Assembly: GCA_963835555.1 (NCBI GenBank)
Contig: CAWIGC010000019.1
Coordinates: forward strand, 152,572 to 216,571
DNA from: Sulfopaludibacter sp963835555
GTDB taxonomy: Bacteria; Acidobacteriota; Terriglobia; Bryobacterales; Bryobacteraceae
DNA length: 64,000 bases
Direction: 5' to 3'
Shown here: positions 27,898 through 36,769 of the stretch, in pieces
Layout of the letters: each line of letters opens with the position of its first letter
Numbering within the stretch: position 1 is the first letter of the stretch
Notes under the pieces: generated by a model
The model's input: the letters and a program-made list of their open reading frames with translations, nothing else
Databases searched by the model: none
Told to the model about the DNA's origin: nothing
Program-made: the position numbers and the translations under genes

Positions 27898-28176
27898 CTA
27901 AACTGCTTCGCTTCCGGTATTCCCTACGAGCTGGTCCAGATCGTTGCGAATCTCCGATACGTCCTGGCCCGTATTGACGGTTTGTTCGAGTTGTTGGAAT
28001 TGCGCCAACTGCTGCACAAACTGCATGCTGTCAGTGGGATTCATGGGGTTCTGGTTCCTCAGCTGCGCGACCAGGAGCTGCAAGAACATGTTTTTGTCTA
28101 TTGTTGGCGAAGGGGTGGCGGAAGTGGCGTTCTGGTTGGCACCGGAAGCTCCACTGGTTGACGTAGTTGGTGACAT
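27898..28176 (-). CDS. flgD: FlgD, hook cap protein, minimal form
   Basis: 92 residues only. The conserved N-terminal FlgD core is present (DKNMFLQLLVAQLRNQNPMN, MQFVQQLAQFQQLEQTVNTG), but the C-terminal Tudor/Fn3 domains of the usual 220-residue protein are missing; it ends at a normal stop with no downstream frame that continues the family. Short FlgD forms exist elsewhere. Needed as the cap for hook growth. Lies between fliK and flgE. Confidence 0.9.
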   Translation of the reverse strand: MSPTTSTSGASGANQNATSATPSPTIDKNMFLQLLVAQLRNQNPMNPTDSMQFVQQLAQFQQLEQTVNTGQDVSEIRNDLDQLVGNTGSEAV

Positions 28177-28188
28177 ATATAATCCTCT

Positions 28189-31063
28189 CTAGTCGTTTAT
28201 TCGGACGGCGTCGAACAGCCATGAAAAATCCTCGCTGGCGGGTCTGGCTGCGGCCTGGTCCTCCGGTGGCTGGCGCCGGGGCTGCTCCTGATTCTGTCGA
28301 CCGCCGGAGTTCCGCTGATGGGCATCCGGCGTATCCTGCCGTGGCGAGCCGGGCGCGGGTTCGCCCGCCCGCATGCCTTCCGCCGATCCGGCCGCGGCGC
28401 CATGCCAGGTTTCGGCACGGAAACCGGACTGCTGTAGCCGGGATGTCAACTGAGGCAGTTCCTCGCGTAAGGCGCCCGCCAGATTGGCGTCCGGCGTGTG
28501 GACTGCGACCCTCACCTCGCCGGCTCGTTCGGCCACATGCACCTGTACCCGGCCTTCATCGACGCTGAAATGCATTTCGACGTTTTTGGAGCCGGCTGGA
28601 GCGCTGACCGGTTCGGACAGCGGGGCTGCCGCCTGCACTCTCGCTGCCGGGACGAACCCGGTACGGGGACTCTCCGGCGCGCTGCTGGAGGGTCTTGCTT
28701 CAGACGTGGTGAGTGGCTGAGATGCGGATTTTGCGGCCGATTCGGCAGGCGGGGCAGCCGGAATTGCTGCAGGAGCCTCCGCCTTGTGGGAGCGTTCCTC
28801 CGTGCCCGGCGTGCTCTTTTGCGTACGACGGGCGGGTTCGGGTTCCGCCTGCCTCGCGGGGGCGAGTTGATCATCGGCGGGTGCGAGCACGGCCGCCGGA
28901 ACTTCGTGCGCCACCGAACGAATCACACCAGTCTGCGATGGAACAGGCGCTACGCGTGCCAGCGGAGCAGCTTCCGCCGCGGGTGCGGAAGCCGGGACCA
29001 GACGCGCCAGGAATGCCGCTTCAGCCGGCGGCGCATCATCGGTGGTCGGATTCTGCAAGGCTGCCCCGAACGACGGCTGCGGATTCGCGCCGGACCCGTG
29101 GCTCTCCGGCTGCCGGTCCAGGGCCTGCGCCGGCGACCGGGGGGCAGGGGGCGGCGCGGAGTCCTGGTGCGAAGGTGCGAAGCCGGGGCTGGCGAAAGGG
29201 GTGGCACTCGCGGTTGCCGTTTGGACCAGGTTCGGAGTCTGGTGCGCGCCGGTAGCTGCCGCGACCGGATTCGGCGTGTCTTGCGCGGACGGGGATATAG
29301 ATGGCGGTGCCTGGCGCGATACCGGGGCGGGATCCTGGACGGCAGGCCATCGGATTCCGAATGGACGGCGCCGCGGGGGCGGCCGGCGGGACCGATGCGT
29401 CCGGAAGCGCAGGAACGGACGTCGGGGCGATGGGGTTCGGTGGTACGACGGGCAGATTGGTCCAGCGAACCGATGACGGCGCTGGAAGCGGAAGTGCCGC
29501 CGGGTCTTTTCCAATGGGGCGCCTGCTACGATTGCGGTGGACAGTCGCGCCGGCGGCCAGTGGCGCATTCGGGGATGGTGCGATAGGAAGCGGCGAGTTT
29601 GGTGGAGCGACAGACGGATCACGATGGTACACGGCGGACGGCACCGGCGGCTGCGCACATGGAACCAGAGGCGGGGCGGCAGAAGAGGCCGAAGCCAAAG
29701 ACGGCGCGGCTGTATCCGATGCTGAAGGTGACGGCGAATCTTCACGGTTGACGGCGATGTCCATGGGCATCTGCACGGGTGGTGCTTGCAGTACCGCTGC
29801 GGACGCCATTTGTGGCGGAGTCGCTAGTGTTGTTGGCGGTAGCGCTGCGGACGCCATTTGCTGCGAAGCAGGCGCCATCGTTTGCCGTAAGGCTGTGGAT
29901 AGCGCTACCGGCGGAGTCGCGGGTGCTGCTTGCGGTAGCGCTGCGGACGCCGTTTGCTGCGAAGCAGGCGCCATCGGTTGCCGTAAGGCTGTGGATAGCG
30001 CTACCGGCGGAGTCGCGGGTACTGCTTGCGGTAGCACTGCGGACGCCGTTTGCTGCGAAGCAGGCGCCATTGTTTGCCGTAGGGCTGCGGACAGCGCTAC
30101 CGGCGGAGTCGCGGGTACTGCTGCTTGCGGTAGTGCTGCGGACGCCGTTTGCTGCGAAGCAGGCGCCATTGTTTGCCGTAGGGCTGTGGATAGCGCTACC
30201 GGCGGAGTCGCGGGTGCTGCTTGCGTTAGCACTGCGGACAGCGTTACCGGCGAAGCAGGCGCCATTGATTGCCGTGGGGCTGTGGATAGCGCTACCGGCG
30301 GAGTCGCGGGTACTGCTGCTTGCGGTAGCACTGCGGACGGCGCTACCGGCGGAGTTGCAGGTGCTACTGCTTGCGGTAGCGCTGCGGACGCCGTTTGCGT
30401 CGGTGCCGGCGAGTCCTGACCTGACACCGGCGTTTTCCACCGCGGCACGTCTGGAGGCGGTTCCGTGCGAGCCGCGACGGCCGGGAGAGGCTCTGCCCGC
30501 GCTGCGCGCGAGCCACTCTGCCGGGGGAAGGCCGTCATTTGCGGCATGGCCGGGAGGGAAGGCTGTTCCGCGGCCGGTGCGGCGGGCGCGAGCACAGCTT
30601 GTTCCGGAGGCGTGATCGGCGGCTCTGGCAGGGCGATCTGCGAAGTACTCTCTTCCGGGAACCGTATTGGAGCCGCTTCCGGCTTTGGGGCCGGCGCGTT
30701 CGGTGCGGCAGACAGTTGAGGAGCATCCGTCTCTGCCAGTGCCGCGGGTTGCGGCGGGGGGAAGTTCTGAGTGGCGGACGCCAGGTCCGCAACGCTTGTT
30801 GGCAGGTACACCGCCAAACCAGGGGCAAACGGAAAGGCCCGATCGAACGGCGGACGGCTTTCCCGCTGCCTGCCATCCGGCTTGGCTTGCGTCGATACCG
30901 GCGCGTGCCCGGGCGGTAAGGCGGACTCCGGCGAATCGGCGGTAGTGAACGACTCTAAGAAATTGGTGAAGGGCGCAGCCGGATGTGCGGTTTCCGGCGA
31001 AGGGGGTTTCCACTGCGGCAGCAGGTCCACGAGAAGGGAAGCCGGTAGCGCGAAAGCGTTCAC
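28189..31063 (-). CDS. fliK: FliK, hook-length control protein with tandem repeats, one frameshift
   Basis: About 957 residues after correction, very Ala/Pro-rich. The C-terminal Flg_hook domain is recognisable (EMHFSVDEGRVQVHVAERAG, RLQQSGFRAETWHG), though this part is in another frame from the N-terminal 560 residues. The switch lies between about 29320 and 29380, with candidate runs G5 at 29375-29379 and G4 at 29324-29327. The linker holds five to six 32-33-residue repeats of the type ATPPVALSTALRQTMAPASQ. FliK acts as the secreted ruler that triggers FlhB switching. Start is GTG 31063 without a clear ribosome site. First gene of the long minus-strand operon. Confidence 0.82.
29838..30400 (-). 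repeat. Tandem repeat array inside fliK (96/99-base units)
   Basis: Plus-strand units beginning GGTAGCGCTGCGGAC recur at 29838, 29934, 30030, 30129, 30225 and 30324, that is every 96 or 99 bases, with a partial unit at 30375. All unit lengths are multiples of three, so the array stays in frame and encodes 32-33-residue Pro/Ala/Gln repeats. Units differ by point changes and by an optional Val codon. Confidence 0.85.
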
Positions 31064-31203
31064 GGCGGCTGGAAATGCAGGCGGTTCGCCAAACCGTAGG
31101 CGCTCATTTGCAAGGCTTTACTGCACGAAGCCGCGGCATAAAATTGCCGCGCGGTTCCCTTGTGGCAAGATCCTGTCGCGGCGCAAGCCGGTCCCCGTGT
31201 GGC

Positions 31204-31230
31204 TTATCGGTCGTCTGGCACTTATTTTGA
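31204..31230 (-). promoter_or_regulatory. Possible sigma-28-type promoter for the fliK operon
   Basis: Minus-strand ACCGATAA (31211-31204) is a near-perfect -10. At 15 bases upstream lies TCAA (31230-31227), a weak -35. It would leave a leader of about 135 bases before fliK. Weak evidence. Confidence 0.3.
31216..31230 (+). promoter_or_regulatory. Possible sigma-54-type promoter for the flgF operon
   Basis: TGGCAC (31216-31221), 5 bases, TTGA (31227-31230). The -24 element matches TGGCAC exactly; the -12 element has GA in place of the near-invariant GC. Start would be near 31242, giving a 42-base leader. A sigma-54 activator gene in the same locus makes this reasonable, but the -12 mismatch is a real weakness. 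Confidence 0.3.
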
Positions 31231-31258
31231 GTGATTTCGATCTGATACTCCTATTGGT

Positions 31259-31280
31259 CCCCTGCTTGCTCAGTCAGGGG
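31259..31280 (+). promoter_or_regulatory. Hairpin covering the flgF ribosome binding site
   Basis: CCCCTG (31259-31264) and CAGGGG (31275-31280) form a 6-bp stem with a 10-base loop. The right arm is the only Shine-Dalgarno-like sequence (AGGGG) ahead of the flgF ATG at 31284, so the hairpin would limit translation of the first gene of the rod/ring operon. Confidence 0.45.
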
Positions 31281-31283
31281 CGT

Positions 31284-32027
31284 ATGGACCCACTCACCGC
31301 CACCGCGGCAAGCGGAATGCGTGCCCGCATGGAATCGCTGGACCTGCTGGCGAACAACGTCGCCAACGCCTCCACCGGAGGCTACAAGGCGGATCGCGAG
31401 TTCTACAGCCTCTATGCCTCGCCGGAAGCATTAGACCCGGAAGGACTGAACGACACCGCGACCATGCCAGTGATCGAAATGCCCTGGACCGACCATTCGC
31501 AAGGCACGCTCCAGACTACCGGCAATCCTCTCGACCTGGCGTTATCGGGCAAGGGTTTTTTCGCGGTGCAGGGGCCTAAGGGAGCTCTTTACACACGCAA
31601 CGGCAGTTTCCACTTGACCGCGGACGGGAAGATAGCTACCACCGAAGGCTACCCGGTGAGAGGGTCCGGCGGCACACCGCTCACGCTGAGCAGCGCGCGG
31701 CCCATCGAAATCTCCGGCGACGGAACGGTGCGGCAGGACGGCACGGTGATCGGTCAACTGCAGGTGGTCGATTTCACGGCTACTTCCGGGCTGTCTAAGC
31801 AAGGCAGCAACTACTTCCGCGTCACCGATCCCGACATGCGGCCGGCTCCAGCCACAGGCACCGGAATTGAGCAGGGCAAACTGGAGGCATCCAACAGCGG
31901 CAGCGCTGAATCGGCCGTGCGGCTGATCAGCATCATGCGGCAATTCGAAATGCTGCAGAAGGCCGCGACGCTGGGCGCGGATATGAGTAAGCAGGCCATC
32001 GAGCAGGTGGCTCACGTGGGTTCATAA
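31284..32027 (+). CDS. flgF: FlgF, flagellar proximal rod protein
   Basis: 247 residues from ATG 31284 (MDPLTATAASGMRARMESLD). Rod motif LLANNVANASTGGYKADREF at the N-terminus, LALSGKGFFAVQGPKGALYT, and C-terminal MRQFEMLQKAATLGADMSKQ, which fits FlgF better than FlgG. The frame is open further upstream but that part lacks rod homology. First gene of flgF-G-A-H-I-J, followed by flgG after 13 bases with a GAAGGAGAG ribosome site. Confidence 0.92.
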   Translation: MDPLTATAASGMRARMESLDLLANNVANASTGGYKADREFYSLYASPEALDPEGLNDTATMPVIEMPWTDHSQGTLQTTGNPLDLALSGKGFFAVQGPKGALYTRNGSFHLTADGKIATTEGYPVRGSGGTPLTLSSARPIEISGDGTVRQDGTVIGQLQVVDFTATSGLSKQGSNYFRVTDPDMRPAPATGTGIEQGKLEASNSGSAESAVRLISIMRQFEMLQKAATLGADMSKQAIEQVAHVGS

Positions 32028-32040
32028 GAAGGAGAGAGCA

Positions 32041-32832
32041 ATGATTCGAGCACTCTACAGCGCGGCCAGCGGTATGCGGGCGCAGGAAATCAACGTAGAC
32101 AACATCGCCAACAATCTGGCCAACGCGAACACGGTAGGCTACAAGTCGCGCCGCCCCCAGTTTCAGGATCTGATGTATCAGAGCCTGCTTCAGCCGGGCG
32201 CCGCCGCCGGACAACAGACCATCATCCCGGCGGGCTTACAACTGGGTCTCGGCACGCGTCCCACATCCAACGAAATCGTCTTCACCCAGGGAGCTTTCTC
32301 GCAGACGGACAACCCGCTCGATATGGTTATTCAGGGCCCTGGCTTTTTCCAGGTCCTGCAGCCCAGCGGCGACCTGGCATACACCCGCGCCGGCCAGTTC
32401 CAACTGGACCGGAACGGCAACATTGTGACCGGAAACGGCAATGCGCTCCAGCCGCAAATCACGATTCCACCCAGTGCGCAGCAGATCACCATTGCTAACG
32501 ACGGCACGGTGAGCTACACGCTTCCGAACCAGACCGCGTCCCAACAGGCAGGCCAGATTCAGCTCGCCAACTTTCAGAATCCGGCCGGGCTGAACAGCAT
32601 GGGAAACGGTCTTTACACACCGACGGACGCATCCGGCGACGCTACCGTGGGAACGCCCGGCGGATCGGAAGGCATGGGTTCGCTATTGCAGGGATACGTA
32701 GAACAGTCGAACGTATCGATCGTGGATGAGTTCGTCAACCTGATACAGGCGCAGCGAGGCTACGAGGCGAACTCCAAGGTGGTTACCGCCGCCGATAACA
32801 TGTATCAGCAGGTTAACCAGCTAAGCCGATGA
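32041..32832 (+). CDS. flgG: FlgG, flagellar distal rod protein
   Basis: 263 residues. MIRALYSAASGMRAQEINVD and IANNLANANTVGYKSRRPQF are classic FlgG; VIQGPGFFQVLQPSGDLAYT follows, and the C-terminus VNLIQAQRGYEANSKVVTAA is intact. Length matches the family (about 260). Overlaps flgA by 4 bases. Confidence 0.97.
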   Translation: MIRALYSAASGMRAQEINVDNIANNLANANTVGYKSRRPQFQDLMYQSLLQPGAAAGQQTIIPAGLQLGLGTRPTSNEIVFTQGAFSQTDNPLDMVIQGPGFFQVLQPSGDLAYTRAGQFQLDRNGNIVTGNGNALQPQITIPPSAQQITIANDGTVSYTLPNQTASQQAGQIQLANFQNPAGLNSMGNGLYTPTDASGDATVGTPGGSEGMGSLLQGYVEQSNVSIVDEFVNLIQAQRGYEANSKVVTAADNMYQQVNQLSR

Positions 32833-33710
32833 TCCCCCTTCTTTCCATGGCGCTGGCGGCATGCCTGGCGGTAGGAGCAGGTTCCGATCAGATTGTTGCC
32901 GGGGATCTGGTTCCGGCGTATCCGGAGATGGCTGCGCTGGATCCGGCCACCCCGGTGGGGCACGCACCCGAACCCGGCGTGTCTCGCACGTTCCGCGCGT
33001 TCGATCTGCGGACGCTGGCGGCACGCTTCGGACTGGCGCCGGCGCCGGATCGGGAATTCTGTGTGGAACGGCCCGTGGCGCCTCTCGATCCGGCTGGTTT
33101 GCTGGAAGCCATGAAGAACACTCTGCCGCAGGCCCGTATCGAGATTCTGGAGTACAGCCGGCAGCCGGCGCCGGCCGGAGAGGTGGAGTTTCCGCGGCTG
33201 GGATTACACGAAGGGTCGCCACGGAACGGGGCTCTCTGGAGTGGCTCGGTGCGCTATGCCGGAAACCGCCGTTTCGTGATTTGGGCCCGCGTCAAGGTAG
33301 CGGTGGGTGTGCGGCGTGTGCTGGCGATGGCAGACCTCAAGGCGGGCCAGCGGATCGAACCCGGGCAGATCCTGGAACAAACGCGCGAGGAATTTCCGGC
33401 TCCCGGAGATTTTGCGGTCACACTCGAACAGGTAACGGGCAAGTGGCCACGGCTGATGCTCCGCGCCGGGTCGGAGATCCGTCTGGACCAACTGGTCGAG
33501 GCCAAGGATGTGGCTCGTGGAGAGAGGGTGCGGGTGGAGGTGGTGGCGGGCGCCGCCCGCCTGGAGTTTGACGGCATCGCCGAAAGTTCGGGTTCGGCGG
33601 GCGAGATGATTCCGGTGCGTAATCCGGACACCAACCGGCGTTTTCGGGCTCGCGTGGAGGGCAGGGGACGGGTTTCGGTAGGCGGCAACGCGACAAAGGT
33701 GACTTCATGA
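32829..33710 (+). CDS. flgA: FlgA, P-ring assembly chaperone
   Basis: 293 residues with a short signal peptide (MIPLLSMALAACLAVGAGS). The C-terminal SAF-type region (VLAMADLKAGQRIEPGQILE, LRAGSEIRLDQLVEAKDVAR, GEMIPVRNPDTNRRFRARVE) is diagnostic of FlgA, the periplasmic chaperone for FlgI. Start overlaps flgG (ATGA) and stop overlaps flgH (ATGA). Confidence 0.92.
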   Translation: MIPLLSMALAACLAVGAGSDQIVAGDLVPAYPEMAALDPATPVGHAPEPGVSRTFRAFDLRTLAARFGLAPAPDREFCVERPVAPLDPAGLLEAMKNTLPQARIEILEYSRQPAPAGEVEFPRLGLHEGSPRNGALWSGSVRYAGNRRFVIWARVKVAVGVRRVLAMADLKAGQRIEPGQILEQTREEFPAPGDFAVTLEQVTGKWPRLMLRAGSEIRLDQLVEAKDVARGERVRVEVVAGAARLEFDGIAESSGSAGEMIPVRNPDTNRRFRARVEGRGRVSVGGNATKVTS

Positions 33711-34396
33711 AGCTCTGGATTTGGATTCTGTGCGTCTGCGCGTGCACGATTGCATCGGCAAAAAAGAAGAAGTCGGAGGCGCCGCTCTCGCCACTGGACC
33801 GCTACGTCATGGAATCGACCGAGCGTTCGGCCGCCGCGCCGGCCGCGACACCCGGTTCCATCTGGATGGCCGGATCGCGGCTGGCCGATTCGGCGCGCGA
33901 TGTCCGCGCGAGCCAGGTGGACGACGTGCTCACGATTGTTGTGGCCGAGCAGGCATCGGCGGTCACAACCGGCAATACCAAGACGCAGCGCTCGTCGAGC
34001 ACCAAGAATTCCCTTGCCGCGCTGGCGGGCATCACCAAGTCCACAGGGCCGCTGGCGAATCTGGCCAACCTCTCCGGAGACACGCAATTGAACGGGCAGG
34101 GCACCACCAGCAGAAGCACGACTTTGAGCACGACACTGACGGCGCGCATCATCCACGTTCTGCCGAACGGCGGTTTGGTGGTAGAAGCTTCTAAAGACAT
34201 CCAGATCAACTCCGAGCGCCAGTTGATTACGGTGCGCGGCGTGGTTCGTCCGGCCGATATCGACCCGACGAACAGCGTGCAGTCCAACCGCCTTGCGGAG
34301 TTGGAATTACGGGTCAACGGCAAGGGTGTGGTGGGTGACGCGATCAAGCGCCCGTTTATTTTGTATCGCATTCTGCTGGGGCTGATGCCGTTCTAA
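33707..34396 (+). CDS. flgH: FlgH, flagellar L-ring protein
   Basis: 229 residues. Signal sequence WIWILCVCACTIASA is followed by KKKK; a standard lipobox is not obvious, although three cysteines lie in the h-region, so lipidation is uncertain. Family motifs GSIWMAGSRLADSARDVRAS, VDDVLTIVVAEQASA and ITVRGVVRPADIDPTNSVQS are clear. Forms the outer-membrane bushing, which supports a Gram-negative envelope. Confidence 0.93.
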   Translation: MKLWIWILCVCACTIASAKKKKSEAPLSPLDRYVMESTERSAAAPAATPGSIWMAGSRLADSARDVRASQVDDVLTIVVAEQASAVTTGNTKTQRSSSTKNSLAALAGITKSTGPLANLANLSGDTQLNGQGTTSRSTTLSTTLTARIIHVLPNGGLVVEASKDIQINSERQLITVRGVVRPADIDPTNSVQSNRLAELELRVNGKGVVGDAIKRPFILYRILLGLMPF

Positions 34397-34404
34397 GGAC
34401 GACT

Positions 34405-35496
34405 ATGCGGATTCTGACGTTGGGCCTGGCCTGTCTCTTCGCCAGCCAGGCTTTCGCGGCGCGCCTGAAGGAACTGGTGAGTATCGAAGGCGTCCGGGAC
34501 AATCAGTTGATCGGCTATGGAATTGTGGTTGGACTGGCGGGCACCGGCGACAGCCAGCAGGCCCTGTTTTCGAACCAGAGCCTCACCAATGTGCTGGAGC
34601 GAATGGGCATCGCGGTGTCTCCCTTGCTGATTCGCGTGAAGAACACCGCGGCGGTGATGGTCACGGCGACGCTTCCGGCCTTCGCGCAGCCGGGCTTGCA
34701 CATCGATGCTACGGTGGCGGCCGTGGCCGATGCCGCCAATTTGCGAGGCGGCATTTTGGTGCTGACGTCATTGCGCGGCGCCGACGGGCAGGTCTATGCG
34801 GTAGCGCAAGGCCCGGTCGTCACCGGGGGGTTCGTGGCCGGCCGGGGCGGCGCGACGCAGACCGTGAACCATCCCACCGTGGGCCGCAGTCCGGCCGGCG
34901 CGACGGTGGAGCGCATGGCTCCGTCGGTCGAGCCCAAAGGGGTGGTGCATTTACAAGTGCGGCAATCGGATTTCACCACGTCAGCGCGCATCGTAGAGGC
35001 TATCAACAAGAAATTCAGCGCAGAGAAAACACCTTTGGCGCATGCCGACAATCCGGGACTGGTGAGCGTGACGATTCCCACCGGGTACGCGTCGCGCACC
35101 AGCGAATTCATGGCCGAGCTGGAAAGCCTGTCCGTGGAGGCCGACCGGGCCGCTCGCGTGGTGGTCAACGAGCGCACGGGGACCATTGTGTTAGGCAAGG
35201 ACGTGCGGATTGCGCCCGTTGCGATCATGCATGGCAATCTGAACGTCGAGATCCAGACCACATTTACGGTTTCCCAGCCGGCTGCCCTGGGGCAGGGGAC
35301 CACCGAAGTGGTCCCCCAGACTACCACCTCGGTCAAGGAAGAAAAGGCGCGGAACGTGGTGCTGAAGCAGGGCGCGACGGTGGAAGAGCTGGTGCGGGCT
35401 TTAGCAGCGATCGGATCGACGCCGCGCGATGTCATTGCGATTTTGGAGAGCTTGCGGAGCGCCGGAGCGTTGGAAGCCGAGCTGGAGGTGATCTGA
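34405..35496 (+). CDS. flgI: FlgI, flagellar P-ring protein
   Basis: 363 residues with a signal peptide (MRILTLGLACLFASQAFAAR). Motifs RLKELVSIEGVRDNQLIGYG, SLTNVLERMGIAV, DATVAAVADAANLRGGILVL and AARVVVNERTGTIVLGKDVR are all typical. Located in the periplasm around the rod. Stop overlaps the flgJ start (TGATGA). Confidence 0.97.
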   Translation: MRILTLGLACLFASQAFAARLKELVSIEGVRDNQLIGYGIVVGLAGTGDSQQALFSNQSLTNVLERMGIAVSPLLIRVKNTAAVMVTATLPAFAQPGLHIDATVAAVADAANLRGGILVLTSLRGADGQVYAVAQGPVVTGGFVAGRGGATQTVNHPTVGRSPAGATVERMAPSVEPKGVVHLQVRQSDFTTSARIVEAINKKFSAEKTPLAHADNPGLVSVTIPTGYASRTSEFMAELESLSVEADRAARVVVNERTGTIVLGKDVRIAPVAIMHGNLNVEIQTTFTVSQPAALGQGTTEVVPQTTTSVKEEKARNVVLKQGATVEELVRALAAIGSTPRDVIAILESLRSAGALEAELEVI

Positions 35497-35801
35497 TGAG
35501 CAACACCGTCCTCACGCCGATACTGCCGGAGTCCTCACTCGCGATTCCAACGCGCAAACCCGACACTCCCGCCAAGATTCACGACGCCGCTCAGCAGTTC
35601 GAAGCGTTGCTGATCGGCCAGATTCTGCAATCCGTCAGTGAAGGCGGCGGATGGCTGGGATCCGGCGGAGATTCCGCGAGCAGTTGCGCCACCGGTTTTG
35701 CGCAGGAACAACTCGCCGGCATGATGGCCAGAAGCGGCGGCTTCGGTTTGGCCGACTTAATTGCCAAAGGCCTGGAGCGCGGCTCGCAGACCGGGAGTTA
35801 A
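35496..35801 (+). CDS. flgJ: FlgJ N-terminal type rod-binding protein
   Basis: 101 residues, covering only the rod-capping part of FlgJ (KIHDAAQQFEALLIGQILQS, GMMARSGGFGLADLIAKGL). The C-terminal muramidase of enterobacterial FlgJ is absent, as in many phyla that use a separate lytic enzyme; none is seen nearby. Last gene of the plus-strand rod/ring operon, converging with fliS 6 bases later. Confidence 0.9.
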   Translation: MSNTVLTPILPESSLAIPTRKPDTPAKIHDAAQQFEALLIGQILQSVSEGGGWLGSGGDSASSCATGFAQEQLAGMMARSGGFGLADLIAKGLERGSQTGS

Positions 35802-35807
35802 TTTACT

Positions 35808-36266
35808 TTACAGATTCCATCCGTGGGCCGCATAGGCTTCCGCCGGCTCCGGGGGCACGGGTTGGGACCAGGGACTGGCAGGCTCGGGGAGTTCCTGTAC
35901 CGGGTGGCGAATCGCGTCCCATGCTTCGGCGAGGGTAGATAACAGCCCTAGTACCTCACCCATGGGGGCATCATCCTGCAGGATATTGGCTTCCAGCAGT
36001 CTGCGTTGCATGTAGTCGTAGAGACGCGCAAGCCGCTGGCTGAGATCGCCTCCGCGTTCATGGTCCAAGGCTGCGCTAAGCTCCGTCAGAATCCCATGTG
36101 CTTTGGAGATGGACCGGCAGCGTGCCGCGATGTCGCCCGCGGCCAGATGGTGGCGGGCTTCCCGTACCGATTCGGTGCAAGCCTGATACAGCAAATGAAC
36201 CAGTTCGAGCGGGTCCGCCGAAAGAATCCGGCTCTCTCTGTAAGCATCATGAGCGTTCTGCCACAT
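35808..36266 (-). CDS. fliS: FliS, flagellin export chaperone
   Basis: 152 residues. The four-helix core matches FliS (HDAYRESRILSADPLELVHL, LYQACTESVREARHHLAAGD, GILTELSAALDHERGGDLSQ, LARLYDYMQRRLLEANILQD). The C-terminal 25 residues are a Pro-rich tail. Binds flagellin before export; flagellin itself is outside the window. Has its own sigma-28-type promoter between flaG and fliS. Confidence 0.93.
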   Translation of the reverse strand: MWQNAHDAYRESRILSADPLELVHLLYQACTESVREARHHLAAGDIAARCRSISKAHGILTELSAALDHERGGDLSQRLARLYDYMQRRLLEANILQDDAPMGEVLGLLSTLAEAWDAIRHPVQELPEPASPWSQPVPPEPAEAYAAHGWNL

Positions 36267-36285
36267 AATATTCTCTCCACAGCAC

Positions 36286-36312
36286 TTATCGGTTCATCTG
36301 ACAGCTTTTATA
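36286..36312 (-). promoter_or_regulatory. Sigma-28 (FliA) type promoter of fliS
   Basis: Minus-strand -10 ACCGATAA (36293-36286) matches seven of eight positions of GCCGATAA. The -35 at 15-base spacing reads TATA (36312-36309), one mismatch from TAAA. Start near 36279, 13 bases ahead of the fliS ATG. Confidence 0.5.
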
Positions 36313-36321
36313 GGCCCGTTT

Positions 36322-36606
36322 TCAGACCTTTGCTGTTTTCGATTCCGCCGCCAGTTCCAAAACGTATTCCGGTGGAATCTGCGAAAGCACTTCCTTGGTT
36401 TTGCGATCGACGATACTGACGATCATCCGATGCGACTGCGGGTCCTTTTGAAAGCGCAGTTCGTTATTCTCGCCAAACATCTCAGCGCTATTCAGGGCCT
36501 TCACCGCCTGAATGACTTCGCGGTTCTGGGTCTGTTGCTGTGCCGGAGCCTGAGGCACCGACGCCGGCGCCGCGGCTGTGCTTCGATTCAATCCGCTGAT
36601 GTCCAT
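36322..36606 (-). CDS. flaG: FlaG-family flagellar protein
   Basis: 94 residues from ATG 36606 (MDISGLNRSTAAAPASVPQA). The FlaG core is present: NELRFQKDPQSHRMIVSIVD followed by RKTKEVLSQIPPEYVLELA. FlaG proteins modulate filament length or number. The frame is open further upstream, but GGAAGGAGC just before 36606 decides the start. Encoded ahead of fliS in the same direction. Confidence 0.88.
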   Translation of the reverse strand: MDISGLNRSTAAAPASVPQAPAQQQTQNREVIQAVKALNSAEMFGENNELRFQKDPQSHRMIVSIVDRKTKEVLSQIPPEYVLELAAESKTAKV

Positions 36607-36769
36607 AACAGCTCCTTCCGGAACCGCGGGCCGGCTGCCTGCCGGCAGCGGTTCCTCGGCATTCTTATCGACTCTGAATCGGAAACCTGCAACGATTCCT
36701 GTTTCGCAGAAAAACATTCCCTGAAAAAATCGCCGGACTGGCCGAAAAGATACCTGAAAGGGCGTGAGC

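Noticed and set aside
29838..30400. CRISPR array
   Set aside because: The repeats are contiguous 96/99-base coding units without spacers, and no cas genes are present.
29301..30615. Gly/Ala-rich plus-strand open frames over the fliK repeats
   Set aside because: They arise from the in-frame repeats of fliK; no start signal or homology.
31075..31091. Sigma-54-like site TGGCGA-N5-CTGCAT on the minus strand before fliK
   Set aside because: Transcription would start at or within the fliK start codon, and two -24 positions mismatch.
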